Under the pieces are notes generated by a model that worked only from the letters and a program-made list of their open reading frames with translations, made no database searches and had not been told where the DNA came from. 13,031 nucleotides of DNA from Chloroflexota bacterium (GTDB taxonomy: Bacteria > Chloroflexota > Anaerolineae > Anaerolineales > UBA11579). The stretch lies in the NCBI GenBank assembly GCA_003250455.1, contig QKGK01000580.1, positions 1 through 13,031 on the forward strand, written 5' to 3'. Shown here piece by piece: positions 1 through 6,747 of this stretch; within the stretch, counting starts at the first letter, position 1; the number at the start of each line of letters is the position of its first letter. The position numbers were made by a program, and so were the translations under genes.

Positions 1-699
1 GAAACCACCAGCCGATATTCTTTTTCGAGGGCGGATTTTAAGTCGCTGTTCAAAATCCGCAGCTGGCGCTACCTGGTGTTGAATGAAACGCTGACCAAGG
101 TCAGCCTGAGTGTTTTTACCGGCTGGAATTTCACCTTTATCACCGGGCTGGATTTGAAAACACCGTTCTTTTATATCGTTTTATTTGTCGTTTTCCTTGG
201 TATGGTGGTCGGCAACATTTTATTTGGCTGGCTTGGCGACCGGCTGGATCAACGTTTCTCCGGTCGCGGCAGGATTTTGATGGTCCAGATCGGGCTGGTT
301 GTGCAGGTGCTGGCCTTAGTTGGCTACCTGACCTCTGGAGGGGGGAATGTTCTAAAATTGGTCTTGTTTGCTCTTTTGGCAGGGAGCAGTTACACCTCAT
401 CCAGTGAAGGGGCAGTCTGGCCAGTGGCGCATGCAGTCCTGCCGCCTGAACTGCGAGGCAGACACCGGGCAATTGTCAGCATGGTTATCGGGGCGGTAAG
501 TGCGCTAGCGCTGTATCTCTCCAGTTTTACCGCCGATAGTATGGGGGTCTCAGCCGCATTATTGTTGTTTGTTCCCGGTTTGATCTTTCTGAGCATATTT
601 GCGTGGATCCCCATGTTCCGTTCCTACCCAAATGACAGAAATGCCCTGCATACGCTTCTGACCCAGCGCCGGGAAGACTACCTTGAGCAAGAAAGCTAA
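1..699 (+). CDS. MFS-type membrane transporter, C-terminal part (5' truncated by window edge)
   Basis: The frame is open from base 1 to a TAA at 697-699, so the gene starts outside the window; an in-frame GTG at 76 is not a convincing start because coding continues upstream of it. About 232 codons are visible. They contain several hydrophobic helices and, around visible codons 71-91, a loop of the form GNxLFGWLGDRLDQ followed by GRGR, which resembles the conserved MFS loop (G-x3-D-R-x-G-R-x). A second cytoplasmic loop, LPPELRGRHRAIVSM, is also typical of MFS carriers. The arrangement matches the C-terminal half of a 12-helix transporter at the cell membrane. The substrate cannot be inferred. 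The charged tail ends in LEQES. It converges on the minus-strand cyclase gene, with a hairpin between them. Confidence 0.78.
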   Translation, partial: ETTSRYSFSRADFKSLFKIRSWRYLVLNETLTKVSLSVFTGWNFTFITGLDLKTPFFYIVLFVVFLGMVVGNILFGWLGDRLDQRFSGRGRILMVQIGLVVQVLALVGYLTSGGGNVLKLVLFALLAGSSYTSSSEGAVWPVAHAVLPPELRGRHRAIVSMVIGAVSALALYLSSFTADSMGVSAALLLFVPGLIFLSIFAWIPMFRSYPNDRNALHTLLTQRREDYLEQES

Positions 700-759
700 T
701 ATGCTGATTTCATAAAAATGTGGGGGAAGTGGTTCGAGGGCTCAATACCACTCACAAGA

Positions 760-786
760 ACCCCTTGATGCTGAGGGGTCCTTTGC
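760..786. terminator. Short hairpin between convergent genes, possible bidirectional terminator
   Basis: ACCCCT (760-765) pairs with AGGGGT (774-779) across an 8-base loop. The hairpin lies 60 bases after the transporter stop and 50 bases after the stop of the opposing cyclase gene. The T-run after the stem is weak (TCCTTT on the plus strand), so its efficiency as a terminator is uncertain. Confidence 0.5.
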
Positions 787-828
787 ATTAAAAGTTTGAT
801 GGGAGTGGCAAGTTGATCGCTTTATAAA

Positions 829-3800
829 TTAAGATTGGCTGCCCTTTTCCTTCTCTTGTTCCGCTTTCCACAGCTCAATGATCCCTTTGTTCCAGGGAAC
901 ATTGTTGAGGAATGATTCCCGGAAATCCACATTCTGGATTTTTGCGGCATACGCTTGCAGTTGGGTAAACGTGCTTTCAATCACTTGGTTGACACGCGGA
1001 TCATCACAGGCAAGCAGCACCTGGCAGCAGATATAAAGAAGTCTGAATTCGAGATTGATATTTTCAGCATCAATCTCGTTGGTTTCCCGATCTTCCAAAA
1101 TCAGGTCAATTTGCCCAACAGCCAGGTCAGGCATTCCCTTTGCCATGTAAATTTCAGCCAGACTGCCCCACCTAAATTTCAAAAAGCGTTGCATATCCAT
1201 TTTTTGTAATGCTTCCGCGCTTTCTTTGATCAGCCTTTCCGCCTCAGCCCAGTTTCCCAACCCAATTTGGGCTGAGGCCAGTAGCCATAAAGCTTCGGAT
1301 TCCCAACCCAGATCACCCAAATTTCTTGCTGCAGACAAACCTTCGGTGAAATAATTCGCTGCTTTGGGATAGTCATGGTCGATGAAGCAGGCAATATCTC
1401 CTAATCCCCCGGCAGCATACCCAATCCATCTCTGGTCCTTAATCTGGCGATGGATTGCCATTGCCTGTTCGAGAGCTGACTGAGCTTTCGGGTACATGCC
1501 AATCACCATGTATGTAAATCCAATAATTCCTATTTGGACACCCTCCCATTGTTTATTCCCGGTTTCCCGGCTCAGCGCCAATCCCGCCTGAAAACACGAT
1601 AATGCCTGCTCAATTTTAAATTGATGATTATAAATAGCCCCGAGGTTTTGCAGGGTCATGCTTTCACGGATGCGGTCGCCCAGTTTTCTGGACAAGGCCA
1701 ACGATTCCTGCAGATATTGTATGGATCGTTCATATTCATGCTGTTCTGCTGTAATATTTCCCAGCCCCCGCAGTGCATCATGAACTAGTTCGTAGGCATC
1801 CAATTTACGCGCGAGCTCATGCGTTATATTGACCTGCTCAAGCATTTTTTTCTGATCATCCTGATAGAAGTGCACCCGCGCCCATTCATAGTGTCCTGCC
1901 GCTTCCAATTCTTCATCTCTGGCCTCTTGGGCAAGGCTGACGGCTCTTTTCGCCGCTTCCAGGCCTCGTGGGTAATTCCCAATTGCAATTGCAAACCTGG
2001 CTTCCTGCAGCAAAGCTTCTGCAAGTTTTGCCCGATCTCCCATTTCCTCTGCAAGGGTTTCCAGGGTGATAATATCCGTTTCCTCTGCTTCCCGGCTGCC
2101 CACCAGGTCATAGATTTTCACCCTTTCCAGCAGCATTTCAAAGCGTCCTTCAAGATCCGTTTCTGCCGTCAATGTCAATGCCCGGGTAAAGTAGCGGATG
2201 GCTTCCTCGTTGGCATATTTACCGGCGGCTTGCTTTCCCGCCTCCAGCAGGTACTGGCGCGCCTGGGCGTTCCTGCCCGCCAGTTCCAGGTGGTCGGCGA
2301 TCATCCCGGTGAACTCCCCCGCTCTGTCTCCAGTATGCTCGATCAGCCAGTCCGCCACCAGGGCGTGGTAGGCCTGGCGGACGCGCAGCAGCACGCTTTC
2401 GTAGGTCACATCCCGCAGCAGGGCGTGCTTGAAGATGTGCTCGCGCGCCTCGGCAAAGGCGGAGGTCTCCCGCCGGAAGACCAGCTCGCGGGAGCGCAGC
2501 TCATCCAATACATCCATGATTTTTCTGTCCGTGATCGAGTCTTCCAACGAACCGTTGATATAGTCCAGGATCCGGTCCCAAAATACACGCCCGATCACCG
2601 AGGCGCTCTGCAGGATCTTGCGCTCTTCCGGGGGCAGCCCGTCCAGGCGAGCCTGCAGCACGCCGGTCAGGGTGGAGGGAACGTGTACTTCTTCCAGGCG
2701 GCCAGCTTCCACCCGCCAGTGCGGGTTCTCCCGGACGATAACCCCATCCTCCACCAGCATCTTGATCAGCTCTTCGATATAAAAGGGATTGCCTTCCGCG
2801 TTGCTGACCACCAGCTCACTTAAGGAATCCGGTATGTTTTCCACCCGCTGCAGCACCTCAAAGAGCAGATTCCGACTTTCCCGTTTTGAGAGCGGCTCGA
2901 GCAGGATGCGGCGGTGGAATTCACGCCCTTCACCCCAGTGCGGCCTGCGCTCCAATAACCTGTGCCGGGCGGTTGCAATGACCATCACCGGATGGTCCAG
3001 CAGGTCAGATGCCAATAAATTGAAGGTATCCAGCGAGGCTTCATCCGCCCAATGCAGGTCTTCCAATATGATCAGAACCGGGTTATGTGCCCCAAGGTGG
3101 TGAAAATATTGTGTCAAATAAAAAATCGCCTGTTCCCGCAGCAGTTCAGGATGCTCGAGGAAATCCGCCAGGTGCGGGCTGTCCGGGAAGTCGTATCCCA
3201 GCAGGTGCCCGATGAAATGGATTTTTTTCTCGCCTCCGGCATCTTCGCCAAATTCTTCCCCGAATCCGGCCATCAGCTTGTCGCGCACAGACTGGGCGCT
3301 GTCGTTGTCCCGGATGTCAAACTGGTTGGCGAACAGGTCGCGCAACAGTCCGTAGGGGATCCCCTGGGTCTCCAGCCTGGCGCGCCCTTTATACAACAGC
3401 CAAACCGGCTCCGGCAGCAGATCGACCCAATTCTCGAACTCATACAGCATGCGGGATTTTCCTAATCCAGCTTCCCCCACCACGGTACGCATTTTCATCT
3501 CGCCCAACTCAACCACATCCATCAGGGCTTTTTGCAGCTGCCGGAATTCAATCTCGCGCCCCACCATTTGGGTCTCGACGCCTTCCACTCCGCGCATGCC
3601 CCTGTAGAAAGAACGCTGCTTGGCTCGCAGTACCCGGTAGACCGCCACCGGCTCAGAAAAGCCTTTCGCTTCAATCGGTTCCAGTGGTTCAAAGTCGAAG
3701 ATGCCGCGCACATGTTTGAAGCAGTCGTACGAGATCAGCACCGTACCCGGCTGTGCGGCGCTCTCCAGCCTGGCGGCCAGGTTGACCGGCTCTCCCTTGA

Positions 3801-4308
3801 TCGTATCTTCTCCTTCGGTTTCCCCTCCAGAGAAGACCAGCCCGGTGGTGATCCCCACGCGCACCTGGAAGTTGGGAAGCCCGCGCTGTGCCACCAGTTC
3901 CTCTGCGATCCGGGCGGCCTCCGCCTGGATCGCCAGCCCTGCCTGGATGGCCTGGGCGGGATCATTTTCGTGGGCTACCGGCAGGCCAAACACGGCTTTG
4001 AAGCCGTCTCCCTGGAAGCGGGAGACATGCCCGCCGTGCTCGGTGACCCTGGCCGCCAGGCGTTGGACCAATGGATCGATCAGCGCCATCTGCTCTTCCG
4101 GGTCCATGCCCTTGGTCAGCCGTGTAGACCCAACGATGTCGGTGAACAGGATGGTGGCGAGTTTGCGCTGCTGCTGGGTTGAGGGATCGAGTGCGGCCAG
4201 TTTTTCTTTTATCAGCGAGATCGTGGCATCAATGACTGCATCATCCAATGTCCCGCGCAGCGATTCCTGTGCGGCAATGGCTTGTTCAAGCTGTTGGCGT
4301 TCGTCCAT
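829..4308 (-). CDS. Class III nucleotidyl cyclase - AAA-type ATPase - TPR signalling protein
   Basis: This 1159-residue cytoplasmic protein starts best at the ATG at 4308, which has AAGGA about 7 bases upstream. A TTG six codons earlier (4326) keeps the frame open but has no good ribosome site. A short helical N-terminus precedes a class III cyclase domain (about 45-230). Its metal-binding aspartates are D57 (FTDIVGST) and D101 (FQGDGF), and its transition-state residues are N176 and R180 (VNLAARLE). Of the two residues that select the purine, the usual lysine appears to be R97 and the aspartate position holds T169, so ATP use is likely but not assured. A STAND/AAA-like ATPase follows, with Walker A GEAGLGKS (278-285), Walker B LIILEDLHWAD (D417) and a winged-helix-like stretch to about 650. 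TPR-like helices with the [LY]xxALxLxRxxG pattern fill about 685-1075. The plan resembles large cyclase/ATPase/TPR regulators common in Chloroflexota and Actinobacteria. The input signal and target are unknown. Confidence 0.9.
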   Translation of the reverse strand: MDERQQLEQAIAAQESLRGTLDDAVIDATISLIKEKLAALDPSTQQQRKLATILFTDIVGSTRLTKGMDPEEQMALIDPLVQRLAARVTEHGGHVSRFQGDGFKAVFGLPVAHENDPAQAIQAGLAIQAEAARIAEELVAQRGLPNFQVRVGITTGLVFSGGETEGEDTIKGEPVNLAARLESAAQPGTVLISYDCFKHVRGIFDFEPLEPIEAKGFSEPVAVYRVLRAKQRSFYRGMRGVEGVETQMVGREIEFRQLQKALMDVVELGEMKMRTVVGEAGLGKSRMLYEFENWVDLLPEPVWLLYKGRARLETQGIPYGLLRDLFANQFDIRDNDSAQSVRDKLMAGFGEEFGEDAGGEKKIHFIGHLLGYDFPDSPHLADFLEHPELLREQAIFYLTQYFHHLGAHNPVLIILEDLHWADEASLDTFNLLASDLLDHPVMVIATARHRLLERRPHWGEGREFHRRILLEPLSKRESRNLLFEVLQRVENIPDSLSELVVSNAEGNPFYIEELIKMLVEDGVIVRENPHWRVEAGRLEEVHVPSTLTGVLQARLDGLPPEERKILQSASVIGRVFWDRILDYINGSLEDSITDRKIMDVLDELRSRELVFRRETSAFAEAREHIFKHALLRDVTYESVLLRVRQAYHALVADWLIEHTGDRAGEFTGMIADHLELAGRNAQARQYLLEAGKQAAGKYANEEAIRYFTRALTLTAETDLEGRFEMLLERVKIYDLVGSREAEETDIITLETLAEEMGDRAKLAEALLQEARFAIAIGNYPRGLEAAKRAVSLAQEARDEELEAAGHYEWARVHFYQDDQKKMLEQVNITHELARKLDAYELVHDALRGLGNITAEQHEYERSIQYLQESLALSRKLGDRIRESMTLQNLGAIYNHQFKIEQALSCFQAGLALSRETGNKQWEGVQIGIIGFTYMVIGMYPKAQSALEQAMAIHRQIKDQRWIGYAAGGLGDIACFIDHDYPKAANYFTEGLSAARNLGDLGWESEALWLLASAQIGLGNWAEAERLIKESAEALQKMDMQRFLKFRWGSLAEIYMAKGMPDLAVGQIDLILEDRETNEIDAENINLEFRLLYICCQVLLACDDPRVNQVIESTFTQLQAYAAKIQNVDFRESFLNNVPWNKGIIELWKAEQEKEKGSQS

Positions 4309-4415
4309 TGGTCTTTCCTTTGCCAAGAGAATACCAAAAGAACACCTCTCAGGGGCGGGTTGATTACATCATGAAAGCTCCGGATGGAAAGCGAAAAAGA
4401 AGAGGTATTTTATCT

Positions 4416-4445
4416 ACTATATCAATTATATTACAGCGATTTCAA
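4416..4445 (-). promoter_or_regulatory. Candidate sigma70-type promoter for the cyclase-ATPase-TPR gene
   Basis: Read on the minus strand, TTGAAA (4440-4445) and TATAGT (4416-4421) are separated by 18 bases, about 100 bases before the ATG at 4308. A second, overlapping TATAAT lies just upstream in the same AT-rich stretch. Apart from this, the 281 bases between 4308 and 4590 hold no gene I can support. Confidence 0.45.
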
Positions 4446-4589
4446 AGTTAACACCAGCATTGCTTGATATTTGGAAGGTTTCTGTCCAAGATTTAATCAG
4501 AAAACCACTAGATTTGTTTCCCCTTATAACCGGTCGTCTGGTATCGGTCCTGAAAAGGCCCAATGCTGTCCACAACCCAAAAAATCCCC

Positions 4590-5102
4590 CTAAGGCAGAA
4601 ACCCTTCTCTGTAAACGATCATCGCATCCCCGGGAAGAAAAGAATTCAGCGTCTCTACGATTGTCTTTATTTCCGCCACATGCCTTTGCCCGTTGGCTTC
4701 GACCAGCATAAAAGCGTAAGAAAGGCCGATAGACATTCGGTAATCATCCGTCAGCGCGAAGAAATCTATTTCTTCAATAGCATTCCACAGGCTTTCCAGT
4801 TGGCGGCTGTTGAGGGCAAACTCGCCGCTCTCTATCACCTGATCGGCAGAATAGGTGACCATGTGATCCTCATCGAAGCTGATGGCACCATGGGTGTTAT
4901 AGCGGTCAAAGACCACCTGCCCATCTGCGTAGATCTGAATAAACACATTTTGGGCGGGTGCCTCTTGGTCGGACACAGCACTATCTGCATCTACGATTAA
5001 GTGAAAATCAGATGGAATGCCGGGGTTGCTTGCTAATTGGTCACACCCCGCAAGTAATAGCCAACAAAAGAAATGGGTATAAATCAGGTATCGAAAGCGC
5101 AT
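4590..5102 (-). CDS. Small secreted lipoprotein, DUF6438-like
   Basis: The product has 170 residues. Its ATG has GAGGAG just upstream (AAGAGGAGTTTATG). Residues 1-19 form a lipoprotein signal with lipobox LAGC, so C20 should be lipidated and the protein anchored outside the cytoplasmic membrane. The mature part reads FIQIYADGQVVFDRYNT near 54-70, then LNSRQLESLWNAIEEIDFF near 97-115, then a strand ending VEANGQRH. A beta-hairpin with xIxxDGxVxYxG, followed by a helix ending 'IDFFxL', is the pattern I associate with DUF6438-type domains. That assignment is from memory of the pattern and the biochemical role is unknown. Its promoter region overlaps the T-run of the terminator at 5126-5182. No clear terminator follows it. 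Confidence 0.75.
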   Translation of the reverse strand: MRFRYLIYTHFFCWLLLAGCDQLASNPGIPSDFHLIVDADSAVSDQEAPAQNVFIQIYADGQVVFDRYNTHGAISFDEDHMVTYSADQVIESGEFALNSRQLESLWNAIEEIDFFALTDDYRMSIGLSYAFMLVEANGQRHVAEIKTIVETLNSFLPGDAMIVYREGFLP

Positions 5103-5125
5103 AAACTCCTCTTCTCAAATTATAT

Positions 5126-5182
5126 AAAAAATGACCCCTCACTTTATTAATAATGGAGAAGAATGACTTTTGAGAGGGGTCA
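5126..5182 (-). terminator. Rho-independent terminator of the VOC/PhnB-like gene (long loop)
   Basis: TGACCCCTC (5174-5182 read on the minus strand) pairs perfectly with GAGGGGTCA (5132-5140). The stem is 9 bp around a 33-base loop and is followed by TTTTTT (5126-5131). It begins 23 bases after the stop of the gene ending at 5205. The loop is unusually long for an intrinsic terminator. The T-run continues into TATATAAT, which could serve as the -10 of the downstream lipoprotein gene. Confidence 0.65.
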
Positions 5183-5204
5183 AACTGTGCTTGAAGATGC
5201 TCTT

Positions 5205-5591
5205 TCAGCAGATGACGACGTCCCATTTGATGCCGAACCGGTCTTCTGCCTGGGCGATCTCCGGGCCAAACGGCATCTTTGTGAAATCCTGGATGACTTT
5301 GCCAAAATGAGCCAATTGGTCGAGGAATGCCCGTGCAGTTTCTTCTTCGCTGATCTCGACCACAAATTTGACTGCATCAAAAGAAACAGCCTGATCTGTA
5401 TCGCAAAGGTATAGGTTCAGGTCGCCGATCCTGAGTTCTGCATGGAAGACCTTTCCGATCAGCGCCGGGTTTTCAGTCATCCCTTCGCGGAAATGGTGCT
5501 CCATGACCACCTCAATCCCTGGCAACGTTCTATATGCGTCGATCACTTCCCTGGCGTTATCCTTGAGCAGAAGATATGCAGCAGCTTTCAT
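5205..5591 (-). CDS. VOC superfamily protein, PhnB/glyoxalase-like
   Basis: This 128-residue cytoplasmic protein has an ATG preceded by GAGGTG at good spacing. It fits the PhnB-like branch of the vicinal oxygen chelate fold in length and motif order. There is an N-terminal strand AAAYLLLKDNAREVIDAY (4-20), an IGKVFHAELRIGDLNLYLCD strand pair (45-64) with H50 at a position often used as a metal ligand, and a helix SEEETARAFLDQLAHFGKV (81-99). It ends in PFGPEIAQAEDRFGIKWDV. PhnB-like proteins are mostly uncharacterised; some relatives are dioxygenases, glyoxalases or resistance proteins, so no substrate is assigned. A -10-like TATAAT lies on the minus strand at 5633-5638, but I see no good -35. 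It is transcribed alone, with a terminator just downstream. Confidence 0.85.
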   Translation of the reverse strand: MKAAAYLLLKDNAREVIDAYRTLPGIEVVMEHHFREGMTENPALIGKVFHAELRIGDLNLYLCDTDQAVSFDAVKFVVEISEEETARAFLDQLAHFGKVIQDFTKMPFGPEIAQAEDRFGIKWDVVIC

Positions 5592-5715
5592 TCGGGCACC
5601 TCAACAGATCAAAATTTATCCTGCCGATGAAGATTATAATTTGGTTTTCCTCAAGGTGCAGATTGTGATTCTAAAATGACGTTCGCAGCATTGCTCGAAG
5701 TATAGGACTCACGCC

Positions 5716-6375
5716 TCACTTTTCATCACCATCTGGTTGTAATGAAGCCACGCGCTTGCGCCGGTTGATCCTCCAAACGTAAAGCAAGATCAGGATGCTC
5801 CCGCCGGCCAGAATGTAGGGATAGGATTGGTGCAGGTAAGTGCTGATCAGCGTCCACTGGTTCCCGAGCAGATACCCTGCCCCGATCAGCAGCGCACACC
5901 AGAGATACGCCCCCACAAAGGTGGTCACCAAGAAGGGAAGGAAGGCCATATTGGCCAGCCCTGCCGGGATATTGATCAGGGTGCGCACGCCGGGCATCAT
6001 GCGCCCGATCAGCACGATCCCTGACCCCCAGCGCCGGAACTGCTCCTCGGCTTTGGTAATGTGTGCGGCGCTGATCCGGAACCAGCGGGCCAGCTTGTCC
6101 ACCACCGGGCGGCCTCCCAGGCGGGCAACCCAGTAAGGGATCGACGCCCCAACCACACTGCCCACCGCAGAAAACAGCGCCCCTACCAGGATCACAGACG
6201 GAGAGGCCTGGTTGCTGGAAATCAACATCCATCCGGCCGACCCCAGGATGATCTCGCTGGGCGTGATCCCGGTTGCGTTTTCAAAGATCAGCAGGAGCGC
6301 CACGCCCAACCAGCCCCATGTATTGTACAGGGTATGCGCTGTGGACAAGATAAAGGTTTCCAATTCCGCAAACAT
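5716..6375 (-). CDS. DedA family (VTT domain) integral membrane protein
   Basis: The product has 219 residues, the usual DedA size. Family marks are visible in order: LIFENATGITPSEIILGSAGW (29-49) with acidic residues E32 and E41; the GSVVGASIPYWVARLGG loop (72-88); and GRMMPGVRTLINIPAG (124-139) with R125 and R131, the pair of arginines six residues apart that is essential in characterised DedA proteins. Helices follow at about 143-170 and 186-203, then a basic, charged tail. Some DedA proteins are now known to move undecaprenyl phosphate across the membrane and others affect lipid or proton balance; which role applies here is inference. The ATG lies three bases after the stop of the upstream membrane protein and lacks a strong ribosome site, so translation is probably coupled. 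It is the last gene of the three-gene operon that starts at 8825. Confidence 0.92.
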   Translation of the reverse strand: MFAELETFILSTAHTLYNTWGWLGVALLLIFENATGITPSEIILGSAGWMLISSNQASPSVILVGALFSAVGSVVGASIPYWVARLGGRPVVDKLARWFRISAAHITKAEEQFRRWGSGIVLIGRMMPGVRTLINIPAGLANMAFLPFLVTTFVGAYLWCALLIGAGYLLGNQWTLISTYLHQSYPYILAGGSILILLYVWRINRRKRVASLQPDGDEK

Positions 6376-6378
6376 GGC

Positions 6379-6747
6379 TTAAAGATTTGCCTGTATCCAC
6401 TGGTAGAAGTACATCAGCCCGCCGATAGCAACCAACACCGTTCCAACAATAAAGTAATAAAGGGGGTATGTGGTATCCGCTCCGGCAATATCTAAAATGC
6501 CTTGCAGAATGCTGCCGACTGTCAGCGTGGCAATCCCGGCGTTATACAGGTTGTATGCAATCCGGTTGTTTACATTCAGCAGGCCAAACAAGGAAAAGCC
6601 AACCACGCCCAAAGCGAAACTGAACACAAACGCAAAGCTCATATACGGAGATGAAACGCCGTGACCGAAAAGTGAATAGACAAAGTTAAAAACGATACAG
6701 AATAAAGTTGTGAACAGATACGTTCTCACGATAGGTTTGGTATTCAT
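6379..6747 (-). CDS. Small four-helix integral membrane protein, unknown function
   Basis: The product has 122 residues, nearly all hydrophobic. Four membrane spans lie at about 8-28, 36-57, 66-86 and 95-116. A FVYSLFGHGVSSPYMSFAF segment sits between the first two spans; I have seen similar short motifs in unnamed membrane proteins of Firmicutes, but cannot name a family. Its ATG overlaps the stop of the upstream fusion gene (ATGA, 6744-6747) and has AGGAG 8 bases upstream, inside that gene's 3' end, so the two are translationally coupled. The DedA gene starts three bases downstream. The context suggests a helper for the glycan-related proteins on both sides; this is inference only. Confidence 0.75.
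   Translation of the reverse strand: MNTKPIVRTYLFTTLFCIVFNFVYSLFGHGVSSPYMSFAFVFSFALGVVGFSLFGLLNVNNRIAYNLYNAGIATLTVGSILQGILDIAGADTTYPLYYFIVGTVLVAIGGLMYFYQWIQANL

Noticed and set aside
700..828. A small gene between the transporter and the cyclase gene.
   Set aside because: The 129 bases hold only a hairpin; no frame with a ribosome site is present.
1819..2823. 334-codon plus-strand open frame opposite the cyclase-ATPase-TPR gene.
   Set aside because: It is a shadow of well-supported minus-strand coding sequence; its protein is His/Gln/Phe-rich with no recognisable domains.
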